Below the pieces are notes generated by a model, which saw only the letters and a program-made list of their open reading frames with translations, made no database searches and was not told where the DNA came from. DNA of 64,000 nucleotides, taken from assembly GCA_021272315.1 (NCBI GenBank), contig JAJSLI010000021.1, forward strand, positions 1-64,000, read 5' to 3'. Below are positions 27,870 to 37,468 of this stretch, one piece after another. Numbering within the stretch: the stretch's first letter is position 1; each line of letters begins with the position of its first letter. The stretch comes from Methylacidiphilales bacterium. GTDB lineage: Bacteria; Verrucomicrobiota; Verrucomicrobiia; Methylacidiphilales; UBA1321. Position numbers and translations under genes: made by a program.

Positions 27870-29696
27870 TTAATTATCCCGGATGGCAACCGGATCAATA
27901 AAAAGCACTTTGGAGCCGGCAAAGATGGAGTCGGCCTGAAGAGTCACGGTTTTGGGGTTCTGAATCGTGACCTCCATAAATCGCGGTTCCTCTCCAGCCT
28001 TGAAAGGCGGCGTGCGGGCGATTTCCCTCCCATCGGCGAGGACACGAATGTTTACCTGCGAATTCGGCGGTGAATCGGGCGACAGGGCAATCCGCATGCC
28101 CAGCGCGTGAAATTTACCAGGCAGGGGGAATTCCAGAGAAGTTCCGACCGGGGCTTCCATAATCTGCTCTTGATTCGGTCCCTCCCAACACTGGACAGGC
28201 GGAGGAGCATCCGAAACGGCATTGGCGACCTGCGGGGTGTTGGCCACTGGCACAGCTTTGGCAGACGCGACGGCGGGAGGTGGGGTTGCTTTCCAGTCGA
28301 GTTCAGCCAGGGATTGTACTTGCGAGGGGCCGGCGCGGAATTGTGCAATCTCGTCCAGGGAGACCGTGACGTGCAAGCCGGAGGCTTCCTCAATATCAAC
28401 CTCCTTGTTGCTGACGTTGAGGCTGGTGGCATTCAAGCGAGACCCGTCCCTGAGCCGAATTTCGTAATTGCCGGATTGCGCTTGCACGGGATGCAGAATA
28501 CAGACGCGAACCTCAGATTGATCATAGGTGGTCAGGCCGAGAAGAAGGGAACTGACGCTCACGCCTTTTGCATCGATGGCCTCAGGAGTCCCGTCCATGA
28601 TATCGCCATTTTTCATCAGGAGACCAACGTGAGACGCCATATCCGCGATCTGGCTCCATGCCGTGGGAAGCAGGGTGACGGCGGCGATATTCGCGCGCGG
28701 AATGGTCATGAGCGTTCCGTTTCGGTTAAATTTTCCATCCGCGTCAGAGGTTGCCGGGTCAAAATTGAGCGACTGAAAGTAGCCAGCCAGAAACGAGCCG
28801 CTTTGCAACAGCACTCCGGGGGGAAGCACCTGCGCCGAAGACGGCGCGGGGGTGAAGGAGACCTGATCGAAAACGGCCTTACCCAACTCCTTGCCCTCGC
28901 GACTATCGACGTAGAGACCGATCCAGGAGCCGACCGGGGTTTGGAAACTATTCTGCGCGACCGGGTCCCACTCTTTCCCATCGCTGGAAATCGCGGCAAC
29001 GACCCTTGTTCCATATCGCGTCAGGCGCAACCAAACTGGAATATCCATGATGGGGATTCTCGGCCCCTGTAGAGATTTTCCAACCTCGCCGCGGAAAAGG
29101 AATTCGCCCGTTTCCAGAGACATCGCGCCCAGTCTGCACATGCCCGAGTCAGCATCGAGAGTGTCCCGCATCATCAGCCCCGCCACGGCTTGCGGGTCTT
29201 TGGCGTCGATTTCCTTCACCCGCGCCGTCCACTGGCCGTCGCCTGTCCACGGTTGACCCACAAAGAAGAGGTTGTCCGAAATGCCCCTTTTGGGGGCTGC
29301 AGGAACAGGTACGGCTCCAGGAACCGGTTTGGAGGGAGGGGGGAGGGCTTCGTTGCCACTCAGAGTGAATGTTCCGTCGGCGGCAACCACGGCACCGGGA
29401 GGATTGTCCTCTCCCATGGTCTGCTCTTTCCAGGTCGCCGGCAATTGATTGCCCTTGGCGTTGTTACTGAAAAAGAAATCCAACTGGAACGGGGTCTCTC
29501 CAAAGTTCGCCTCCAGAATGTCCGAAAGATTGATTTCCGTCGGACTCAAACCGCCCTCCACGTGGATTGAGGATGCGGAGAGGGAGAGGGTGCCGGTAAC
29601 TTCGTTACCGTCCGTGATGGTGACGACACTGCCCGCCCTGAGGGGCGAAGCGGCATAACCGAGAAAAATGGAACAAATCAAGACGAAATGCTTCAT
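27870..29696 (-). CDS. Secreted hypothetical protein, NPCBM-like C-terminal module
   Basis: Signal peptide MKHFVLICSIFLGYAASPLRAG; C-terminal MRIALSPDSPPNSQVNIRVLADGREIARTPPFKAGEEPRFMEVTIQN; ATG at 29696 preferred over track start 29912. Confidence 0.7.
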   Translation of the reverse strand: MKHFVLICSIFLGYAASPLRAGSVVTITDGNEVTGTLSLSASSIHVEGGLSPTEINLSDILEANFGETPFQLDFFFSNNAKGNQLPATWKEQTMGEDNPPGAVVAADGTFTLSGNEALPPPSKPVPGAVPVPAAPKRGISDNLFFVGQPWTGDGQWTARVKEIDAKDPQAVAGLMMRDTLDADSGMCRLGAMSLETGEFLFRGEVGKSLQGPRIPIMDIPVWLRLTRYGTRVVAAISSDGKEWDPVAQNSFQTPVGSWIGLYVDSREGKELGKAVFDQVSFTPAPSSAQVLPPGVLLQSGSFLAGYFQSLNFDPATSDADGKFNRNGTLMTIPRANIAAVTLLPTAWSQIADMASHVGLLMKNGDIMDGTPEAIDAKGVSVSSLLLGLTTYDQSEVRVCILHPVQAQSGNYEIRLRDGSRLNATSLNVSNKEVDIEEASGLHVTVSLDEIAQFRAGPSQVQSLAELDWKATPPPAVASAKAVPVANTPQVANAVSDAPPPVQCWEGPNQEQIMEAPVGTSLEFPLPGKFHALGMRIALSPDSPPNSQVNIRVLADGREIARTPPFKAGEEPRFMEVTIQNPKTVTLQADSIFAGSKVLFIDPVAIRDN

Positions 29697-29722
29697 GGGG
29701 ATCGCAAAAACGACGACAGCCG

Positions 29723-30826
29723 CTAACGCTGATAGAGGGGAAGATACCCATACGGCAACGAGAGGATGGTGGTGAAAACCGCCGTGCACCAATTCGATCC
29801 AACGCCCTTGGCATTGGGGTCCATGCTCGCATTCCAATAACTCATATCTCCCTGGGTGCTCACATGCTGGAGTAAATACTGCTGACCGAAAGTTTGATAG
29901 TAGGATTTCCACTTGTCGCCGCCCATAAGATAATGGCCGACGCCGGCGTAGTAGCTTCCGTAGGTCAAGTAAGAGGTTTGCCAGCCCGGACTGTTGCAGC
30001 TCATGATGAAATTCTTCATGATGTAGCTCGAACCATCGGCCACCAAAGGATCATCGTACAATCCGGTGATTTGGAGGGCGTAAATCGCCGCCGCCGCTCG
30101 GGCAAAAGTCGAGCCCGGCTTGCCCACCTGGTAAGAAAAACCTCCGGTCGTGCCCAAGGCGCAGCGTTTGATGTAGGCGACGGCCCGGTCGATCGTGGTC
30201 TGGGGCACGGCAATCCCCGCGCGTTTGGCCGCGCATAAGGCAACGGTTTGAGGAACCGTGACGGAAATATCGGCATCTTTCGATCCAGGTTGATAGCGCC
30301 AGCCGCCCTCCGGGTTCTGACCATGAATGATCAGGAGCACCACATGCTCAAGTTTGGGACGAATCGCGGGATTTTGAGTTTCCCCATAAAGTTCAGCCAG
30401 AACCATCGTGCCCAAACCATGGCTGTACATGTAATGAGCGCGGTCACCTTCCTGGAAGGTGCCGTCGGCCTGCACGGAATCGAGCAGGAATTGCAGGCCG
30501 TTTTTCACCTGCTTGGCGTAGGGTCCCGCATCGGGCAGATTGCCATTGGCCATGAAAGCCATCATCACGTAGGAAGTCATCGCCACCGCCCATTTGTTGG
30601 AGGCGGGACTATCCTTGTCTCCGGTCCAGGATCCATTGGGTAATTGCTGGGCGGCGAGATATTTCAAGGCTCCGTTGATGACGGCTTCCGTGCCTGCATC
30701 GACTTTGACGGTGTCATCCGATGCTAATTCCGGCTGGGCTCGCGCGAGGGCCAGATTACCCAGCAAGATCAATCCCGCGGATAAAATGGCCGTGATGCCA
30801 CGAAGGGATAATGACCGTCGCCTCAT
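29723..30826 (-). CDS. Secreted prenyltransferase/squalene-oxidase-repeat (alpha/alpha toroid) protein
   Basis: INGALKYLAAQQLPNGSWTGD...GLQFLLDSVQADGTF...QNPEGGWRYQPGSKDADISVTVPQTVAL. Confidence 0.8.
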   Translation of the reverse strand: MRRRSLSLRGITAILSAGLILLGNLALARAQPELASDDTVKVDAGTEAVINGALKYLAAQQLPNGSWTGDKDSPASNKWAVAMTSYVMMAFMANGNLPDAGPYAKQVKNGLQFLLDSVQADGTFQEGDRAHYMYSHGLGTMVLAELYGETQNPAIRPKLEHVVLLIIHGQNPEGGWRYQPGSKDADISVTVPQTVALCAAKRAGIAVPQTTIDRAVAYIKRCALGTTGGFSYQVGKPGSTFARAAAAIYALQITGLYDDPLVADGSSYIMKNFIMSCNSPGWQTSYLTYGSYYAGVGHYLMGGDKWKSYYQTFGQQYLLQHVSTQGDMSYWNASMDPNAKGVGSNWCTAVFTTILSLPYGYLPLYQR

Positions 30827-33063
30827 GGAGTGGAAACTGAAGATTGGTCGGCCAGATTTTTCATATATTGGTCGATCATCGGAGCATACTCCTGGGGACG
30901 ATTTTCCGTTTGGGTCTGATCGATCGCGGCGCGGTCGCGGGATGCCACGGTGACGAACTTGCCGTTACCCGCAACGCCATGCAGTGTCCCTTTATCCGTA
31001 CTTCCCGCGGAAAGGGCCGTCGTGGCATCCGTGCCGGGAGCCATACCGGGCGTATCGGCTTGACCTGGCTCTGGCGGGCCCCCGGCCATGGGAGCGCCGG
31101 ATGCCGGCATCCCAGCCTGGGCCACAGCCACGGCGGCTTGGGCCTGCGCCAGCGAAGCCTGGGCGGCGGAGGCGGCAGAAGCCGTCGCCGGGGCATTGTT
31201 TTGGGCGGCCGCTTGCCGGCCTTGAGCAATCGACGCCTGCGCCGCCTGCACGGCAGTAGCTGCCGCATCGGGCAGACCGGGTGTGGCGGCGGCCGCAGCC
31301 GTAGCCTTGGCTGCTGCGGCCAAAGCTGCCGCGGCTTGCGCCATGGTGGGTGCGGCAGCCGCTGGAGAATTGCTCGTGCTCGCTTGTGGGGCGGCGGCAT
31401 CGGTAATGGCGGTGCTCACATTACTTTGTGCAGTCTGGAGATCAGTCGCCGCCGCTGCCAATGCGGTAGGATCCGCCGTCTGCTGTTGCGCCTGGGCGAT
31501 TTGCTGGGCGACTTGTTGATTGGCTTGGGCGAGCGCCGTCTGGGCCGCCTGCTGGGCAGTCTGGGCGTTCGTACTCGAGGGATCGCTCAAAGCTTGCTGG
31601 GCCTGATTCATATCGGCGGCCGCGTTCGCCAGCGCTTGAGAAGCAGGTAGGGAAACCGGCTGCGCATTTTGTTGCAAAGTTGCAGTTTGTTGTTGGAGCT
31701 GGCTCTGCTGTTGTTGGGTTTGATTGGTTGCGGTCGGGTCTGGCGGAGAGGCGCTGGCGGCCTGAGCGGTCTCTTGGGTAATCTGTTGTTGTTGCCTCAT
31801 GGCCGCCTGAATTTGATTTTGAAGATCCTGGAGCTTGGCCACCGGATCTTTGTCCGCCTCCTCGGCGGCTTTTTGCGCATCGGCCAGCTGCTGTTGCAGT
31901 TGGTTCTGGGCCTCCTCCAGTTTGGCTATCGCCTCCTGCTGGCTGGCGGCCGCCTTGACGAAGGCCAGCCCTCGCGGGCTCAGTTCGAACCGGCTCACCT
32001 GCATGGGGTCAATGGCCTCCTTGACGAGGCCGGCGGTGGCCGCGCCCAAGCTCTGCATGTCCTCTTGCAATAAATTGGTCTCATCCACCAAGTCGCCCTG
32101 TTTTCCATCGAGACCGGTTACAGGGGGCTTGACGCCGATTGCCGCGTTGGTTTGGTCGAGGAGATTTTTCTGTTCTTCGATCAGTTTGGCAAGAGCGGCG
32201 GCGTTCGCCGCGAGCGCATCAACGGCGTTGGTCGGTGGGTTGAGATCCTTGGTCACGGCCCGCAACTCATCCCGGGCGATTTGCTGCTCGTTCAACGCCT
32301 TGAGCAACTGTCCCGCCTTGAGGTCGTCGCTGGCCTGACTCAGGGCCTTTTGCAGTTGTCCCCCCTTCAGGTCCTGCTGGGCCTGCTGCAAGGCCTTGCC
32401 CTCGTCACCGGTGCTGCCCTGCGCGGCTTTGTCCAACTGCTGCTGCGCCAAGGCCACTTCATTGGCCAGCGAGTCCTGGTCGGACTGGACGATCTGCTCG
32501 GTCGTTTGATCCATGGTCGAAAGATCGGTTGAGGTTTTCCCCGCCGCAGTTTGGGCTATTTTTGCCGTCGTGCGCATCGTATCGGTCTGCTGATCGGCGA
32601 GTTCCTTGAAGCGCTCCGGCAACTCGTAGGCCGCCTGCCGTTCATCGTATTCCTTGAGGATCTGGCGAAATTGCAGAATGATCCCCTTTTCTCCCGCATA
32701 GGCATCGACCGCGTTCTGCTGCCCGGTCGGGGTGCCGGCGGCCTGGCTCGCCGTTTGCAGGGAAGTGATCACCCGTTCCATTTCCTTGGTGGAAAGGTTG
32801 CTGAGCACAGCCTTGGTCGTCTGAAGAACTTTAATGTCATCCCCGGAAATTCCGTTGGCCGTCAGTTCGTCGATCAGGCTCTGAATCTGGGTCACCACGA
32901 CGGCGGTATGAAGGCGGATATCCTGTTCATCCGCCTTGTTCTGCAGAATGGAGGTCTTGCTAACATCCTGGGCCGAAGCGGGATGGATGGAGACGATGAC
33001 GATCCCCAACAATCCAAGGGTGATTCGAGCCACCCGACGAAGAAGAGAAAGTTTTTTCATCAT
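30823..33063 (-). CDS. Secreted Ala/Gln-rich coiled-coil low-complexity protein
   Basis: Signal peptide MMKKLSLLRRVARITLGLLGIVIVSIHPASAQ followed by long A/Q-rich segments. Confidence 0.7.
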   Translation of the reverse strand: MMKKLSLLRRVARITLGLLGIVIVSIHPASAQDVSKTSILQNKADEQDIRLHTAVVVTQIQSLIDELTANGISGDDIKVLQTTKAVLSNLSTKEMERVITSLQTASQAAGTPTGQQNAVDAYAGEKGIILQFRQILKEYDERQAAYELPERFKELADQQTDTMRTTAKIAQTAAGKTSTDLSTMDQTTEQIVQSDQDSLANEVALAQQQLDKAAQGSTGDEGKALQQAQQDLKGGQLQKALSQASDDLKAGQLLKALNEQQIARDELRAVTKDLNPPTNAVDALAANAAALAKLIEEQKNLLDQTNAAIGVKPPVTGLDGKQGDLVDETNLLQEDMQSLGAATAGLVKEAIDPMQVSRFELSPRGLAFVKAAASQQEAIAKLEEAQNQLQQQLADAQKAAEEADKDPVAKLQDLQNQIQAAMRQQQQITQETAQAASASPPDPTATNQTQQQQSQLQQQTATLQQNAQPVSLPASQALANAAADMNQAQQALSDPSSTNAQTAQQAAQTALAQANQQVAQQIAQAQQQTADPTALAAAATDLQTAQSNVSTAITDAAAPQASTSNSPAAAAPTMAQAAAALAAAAKATAAAAATPGLPDAAATAVQAAQASIAQGRQAAAQNNAPATASAASAAQASLAQAQAAVAVAQAGMPASGAPMAGGPPEPGQADTPGMAPGTDATTALSAGSTDKGTLHGVAGNGKFVTVASRDRAAIDQTQTENRPQEYAPMIDQYMKNLADQSSVSTP

Positions 33064-33156
33064 GGGTCCCACGGCCAAAGGATCAGCCAACCTTCTAACA
33101 CGAAATTAACTTGGAAGTTGCGGTCTGTCGAACCTTTAGCCTCTCTTTTAAGACGG

Positions 33157-34950
33157 TTACTTTTTCTCCTGTTTACCCTGGATGGCCGCGCCCAAATCCT
33201 GGTTGATTTTCTCTTGGTTTTGCGAAATGTCGGTGATGGTGCTCAGGCTGTCCATCAGGCGGTTCATGATTTCCGCCTTCTTTTCCATTTCGCTGACAAT
33301 CTTGATGGTGTGATGCTCGCTCTCGCTGATGCCAGGTCCGGTGACGTTGTTGGCATCCTGGGCTTCCATCCAATATTCAATGGTCGTGCCCTCCGTGAGG
33401 GGGGGGCGAACCGCAGCCAAGTCCCATTCATAATGATTCTTCATGTTCAGGGGATGGTCCGTGCCTAGTTCCATGTCGATTCTTTTCGGTTCCGGGGGCG
33501 GAGGTGGCGTCCCGGTCGCATCACCGTTTGCGGAGTCCTGATCCTGAACGATGCGGTAAAGCAGGGCGATTTTCGCCAGTCCGTAATCGTCGCTGGCGAC
33601 AAAGGCAATGGTCGGTTTTGCCTTGAGCGTGTACAACTCTTCCAGCCGTTCCGGGTAGGTGAGTTGGATGGTGGGCGGATGGTCGGGGATAAGATCGATG
33701 CGATACTGGGTTTCATCCCCGGAGGTAACGCCGGCCTCGTTCGTGAGTTGGATGGAAAATCCGGTCAGCCCCGAGGCTGGAATATCGATCTCGCCGGTCA
33801 GGTCCGTGTCCTCCGGGCCGCCGATTTTGAGCGGAAGTTCCTGGCCGGTCCCCACCAGTTTCAGTGACGCCTTGACGATTTTGCCGTTGGCGATCGCGTG
33901 GATTTGCAGGCGGCTGCCCGCCAACAGTGCCAGATTTTCAACCGTGCGCTTGACTGTGCCGAGTCCCGTATAAGCCGGATAAACCTGTTCGCAATCGATC
34001 GAGGTTACGTTGGGACGGGGGATGACCTTCACCCGGTAAGCATCACTCGTTCCGTCGTTGAGCCGGATGGTGTAGGTGAGCGGCTGATCCACGCTGTCGA
34101 TCTTGAGGCTGAAACGATCGCGATGATCGGGCTCCGGATCGAGGGTGATTTCCTGAATCTTTCCGGCATCGTCCACCAGCGTTACCAGACCATGCGATGG
34201 AATGATCCCGAGCGCCTGAGCCTCCAGCACCACGCTGTCACCTTCCGGAATGATTTTGTTTCCGCTCAGGCAGACGACCTCGGTCTTGCGCGGAACCTTG
34301 GCCGGCAAAAGGAAAACCCGCTCCAGCAGGGCCACCGAACCGGGTCGGAAGGTGATCATAAGCAAAATCCAGAGGGCCGTCAGGATCAGCGCCCCCGAGG
34401 CGTAACGCCGCAAGGGACGCGTGGCGACAATCTTGCCAAAATCAAGGCCGACCGTTCGCGCCTCCGTCTCCTGCTGCAGGGCGTAGACCAGCTCCGGGGA
34501 ATCGGTGGTGAAATGGGGTCTGGCCAACTGAATCGTGGCGATAACGCGCCCACGGAGCCGGGGCCAGTGCTTTTCCACCATCAGGGCACAGGCTTCCAGA
34601 TTGGGAGGTAGCAGGACCAGGGGAAGAAGCTTTTTTCGGAGAAAGAAGACAAGCAGTCCGATGTCTCCGGCCAGAATTACCACCCGCTCCAGGAAGTTCA
34701 AATCCACCAGCCAATCGAGAAACATTTGCAGCGTGATCAGCATCACCGCCGCACCCAGGCATTGGGCCGCTCTCTGTCCTGTATGCACGAAGCGAAATTT
34801 CCGACGAAGATTGGTCAACTTTTTGGATAGCCTGGCCGGAACCGGGTGCTGGGCTGGAACCAGCGTCGGAGCGTAGGCCGGGGGTGTTGGAAGCGAGGTC
34901 TGAACCCGCCGGGTCTTCTTTTTTTTCGGGAGGAGGGTGAGGAGGGACAT
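33157..34950 (-). CDS. DUF4175-like membrane-anchored protein in MoxR/vWA cluster
   Basis: Two N-terminal TM helices then large Ig-like region; Lys-rich N-terminus. Confidence 0.6.
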   Translation of the reverse strand: MSLLTLLPKKKKTRRVQTSLPTPPAYAPTLVPAQHPVPARLSKKLTNLRRKFRFVHTGQRAAQCLGAAVMLITLQMFLDWLVDLNFLERVVILAGDIGLLVFFLRKKLLPLVLLPPNLEACALMVEKHWPRLRGRVIATIQLARPHFTTDSPELVYALQQETEARTVGLDFGKIVATRPLRRYASGALILTALWILLMITFRPGSVALLERVFLLPAKVPRKTEVVCLSGNKIIPEGDSVVLEAQALGIIPSHGLVTLVDDAGKIQEITLDPEPDHRDRFSLKIDSVDQPLTYTIRLNDGTSDAYRVKVIPRPNVTSIDCEQVYPAYTGLGTVKRTVENLALLAGSRLQIHAIANGKIVKASLKLVGTGQELPLKIGGPEDTDLTGEIDIPASGLTGFSIQLTNEAGVTSGDETQYRIDLIPDHPPTIQLTYPERLEELYTLKAKPTIAFVASDDYGLAKIALLYRIVQDQDSANGDATGTPPPPPEPKRIDMELGTDHPLNMKNHYEWDLAAVRPPLTEGTTIEYWMEAQDANNVTGPGISESEHHTIKIVSEMEKKAEIMNRLMDSLSTITDISQNQEKINQDLGAAIQGKQEKK

Positions 34951-34965
34951 CGCGGGGAAGGTTTC

Positions 34966-37464
34966 TCAGGCCAACTGCCAGCGTTTGCGTAAAAACCACT
35001 CGACGCTCGCCAGGAGAATTATGATGGCAAAGTAGAGCGGAGAATAAACCAGTTCAACCTCCTGCGGTGAAGGGACCTTGATCGTGCCTCCCCCCAGGCC
35101 GCTCGGTACTTTGTCCGCTCCCGCGGCCGGGGATTCCTCAGGACGGGTCGCTTCTTCCGGCTCCAGCATTTTGTACAAATCCTCCTCGCGGTACAACGCG
35201 CCCCCGCTGGTATCGGCCATCTTTTGCAGCAACTTCAGGTTCAGGGCGGTATCGCCGAATTCAAACCGCGGCTGCGTCACGCGAAAGTCGAGCACCGAAG
35301 AAGGATCGTTCTCCGTGGAGAAGGTGTAGACGCCGGGAGTGGTCACGACGATCTCGCCTTCGTAATAGCCCGGCTTTCCGGGAGTGGCTTGCAGCGAGAC
35401 GGCCTTGCTGAGGTCGGTGGCCGCGACTGAACCGGGTTGATCCGGTTGGATGGTCACGGTACCCGGGACCGTGGGATCAATGACCGGCTGAAATCCGCTG
35501 CGATAAAGCCGGCCGGAGATGGTCACCCGCTCTCCGCTGACATACTGTTTTCGTTCGGTGGTGAGCTGGGTCAGGCGGGAGGCGCCCAGCAGGCGCGGCA
35601 GACCGAGTCGCAGGAGGACCTGACCCCAGAAACGGGTGTAATACTTCTCCCCGACGTTGCGGCGCCAGCGCCAGGTTTCGTCGGTCCCGACAAATAAAGT
35701 CTGGCCCGTACCGTAGCTTTGTATCGCCACCACCGGCATGGGCCCGGCCCGCGTCGCCTTTTCGGGTGACGGGTCTTCGAGCAGCACTTCCGCCGCGGGT
35801 TTGGCTTTGGTGACGTGCGCGTCCCAATAGATGCCGGGAAGATTTTTCCAAATGGTCCGGTTCTCGTCGTCGTTACTATCCAGCCGCAGCGTGGTTGAAT
35901 TCTGGCCCGCGGCAGTCAGCTCAAGGGGGATCTGCCGGGCGGAAGCCGCGCCCGGGATCGACGTTTGTTCTTCGAATTCAACCGGGAAGAGGTTTTCCAG
36001 CGGCGTAAGGCGGTAGGAGTCGGGCATGAAATTTCTTCCGGAGAGAAAAATGAGCCCGCCCCCGAAGGTGGAAACCAGATCGCTGATGCTTTGCATCTGT
36101 TCGTCGTTGAACAGGCGCGAATCGACGTCGCCGATGATGATGACATCGTATTTCAGCCACTCGTCCCGGTTGGCGGGAAGTTCGGCCAGGTAGGGCGAAT
36201 TTTCCTCCCGGCTGAGTTCCGGATCGCCCTCGACGAGATAAAATTTCGGATCGAGACGCCGGTCACGAACCATCATCGCCTGCAGATAGCGAAATTCCCA
36301 ACGGGGTTTTTGCTCGAGGTAAAGGACATGGATTTTTTCATCGATGACCCGTACGCGCTGGGACACCGAGTTGTTGTCTTTCACGGCCTCGTCCGGCAGC
36401 GGATCGATGTGTGCCACCAGTTCAAACTCGCCCTTCTGGGTCGGAAGAAAATTCATCGTGATGACTTGTTCTCCGTCTTCTCCGAACGTGATGTCCTTCG
36501 AATCCATCATCTCATCGCCAAGTTTGAGCACCAGCTTGGCTGTGCGCCCCTTCATCGCCTGCGAACGGACCGTGACCAACGCCGTGGACTGCTCCCGGGC
36601 AAAGACCACCTCCGGCGCATAAATCTGGGAAACGATGATGTCGTGGGGTGAGCTGATGCCGACACCGTAAATATAGAGGGGGACTTTGTCCTGCTGGGCC
36701 AGGGCCGCCGCATCGACAGGCTGGCTCCCGTAATTGTTGCCTCCGTCGGTGATCAGGAATATTCCCGCCAAGGGTTGCCCCCGTTTGAGGTCGAGGAGAC
36801 TGCGCACGGCGTCCCCGATGGCGGTGTAGGGCTTGTCGAAGGTGATCGTGTCGAGGAAAGAAGAGTCCTTTGCCGTTTGAGGCGTTCCCGAGGCATCGCC
36901 GCTGGAAACGGCCTGGAGGGTTTGTCCAAAGGTGTAGGGGACGATATCGTAGGTTTGGCTGAGCTTGGCCAGAAGTTGCAGCCGGTCATTGGTGAGCATC
37001 GACTTGAGCACGTCCGACCGTGCCAGTTGGCTGAAGGAAGAGGTGTCGCCGGGAAGGGCTTGAGTCAGGCCTCCTTTGGGGTCGAGCAGACCCCGGGCGA
37101 TGGCCGCCCGCTTGAGGTCGTCCTGGTCCTGGCGCAAGTCCTTGATCTGCATGCTGGCGCTCGAATCGATCAGCAGCAGGAGCGAGCGGCGGATCGTCCC
37201 CTCCACGGTGAGGAGCAGAACCGATCTCATCAACATCAGCAAAATCATGATCAGCAGAAGCGAGCGCAAAACGGAGAGGATGGTCTTTTGCGTCGCCGAC
37301 AACCGGGGCGCAGCGCGGAGATAGCTCCAGATGGTCGCCCCGACGATGACCAGGGCGATGAGAAAAGCCGTGCCGGGACTGAGCCCGTGAAAGGCGATGG
37401 AAATATCGGACACCTGCACCGAATCGGAGACCGGTATCCCAAAAAATTTAAGCGTCTCTTTCAT
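34966..37464 (-). CDS. Membrane vWA / glutamine-amidotransferase-like protein
   Basis: LLLIDSSASMQIKD, FLITDGGNNYGSQ, DVIIIGDVDSRLFNDEQMQSISDLVSTFGGGLIFLSGRNF; N- and C-terminal TM; ATG 37464 chosen. Confidence 0.82.
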   Translation of the reverse strand: MKETLKFFGIPVSDSVQVSDISIAFHGLSPGTAFLIALVIVGATIWSYLRAAPRLSATQKTILSVLRSLLLIMILLMLMRSVLLLTVEGTIRRSLLLLIDSSASMQIKDLRQDQDDLKRAAIARGLLDPKGGLTQALPGDTSSFSQLARSDVLKSMLTNDRLQLLAKLSQTYDIVPYTFGQTLQAVSSGDASGTPQTAKDSSFLDTITFDKPYTAIGDAVRSLLDLKRGQPLAGIFLITDGGNNYGSQPVDAAALAQQDKVPLYIYGVGISSPHDIIVSQIYAPEVVFAREQSTALVTVRSQAMKGRTAKLVLKLGDEMMDSKDITFGEDGEQVITMNFLPTQKGEFELVAHIDPLPDEAVKDNNSVSQRVRVIDEKIHVLYLEQKPRWEFRYLQAMMVRDRRLDPKFYLVEGDPELSREENSPYLAELPANRDEWLKYDVIIIGDVDSRLFNDEQMQSISDLVSTFGGGLIFLSGRNFMPDSYRLTPLENLFPVEFEEQTSIPGAASARQIPLELTAAGQNSTTLRLDSNDDENRTIWKNLPGIYWDAHVTKAKPAAEVLLEDPSPEKATRAGPMPVVAIQSYGTGQTLFVGTDETWRWRRNVGEKYYTRFWGQVLLRLGLPRLLGASRLTQLTTERKQYVSGERVTISGRLYRSGFQPVIDPTVPGTVTIQPDQPGSVAATDLSKAVSLQATPGKPGYYEGEIVVTTPGVYTFSTENDPSSVLDFRVTQPRFEFGDTALNLKLLQKMADTSGGALYREEDLYKMLEPEEATRPEESPAAGADKVPSGLGGGTIKVPSPQEVELVYSPLYFAIIILLASVEWFLRKRWQLA

Positions 37465-37468
37465 GGGG

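Noticed and set aside
28107-29072. 321-aa + strand ORF
   Set aside because: Antisense to the secreted NPCBM-like gene; no motif or signal.
31283-31519. Possible tandem repeats or CRISPR-like array in the 31 kb region
   Set aside because: The repetition is Ala/Gln codon bias of the coding sequence; there are no regular repeat-spacer units. No CRISPR array was seen in the window.
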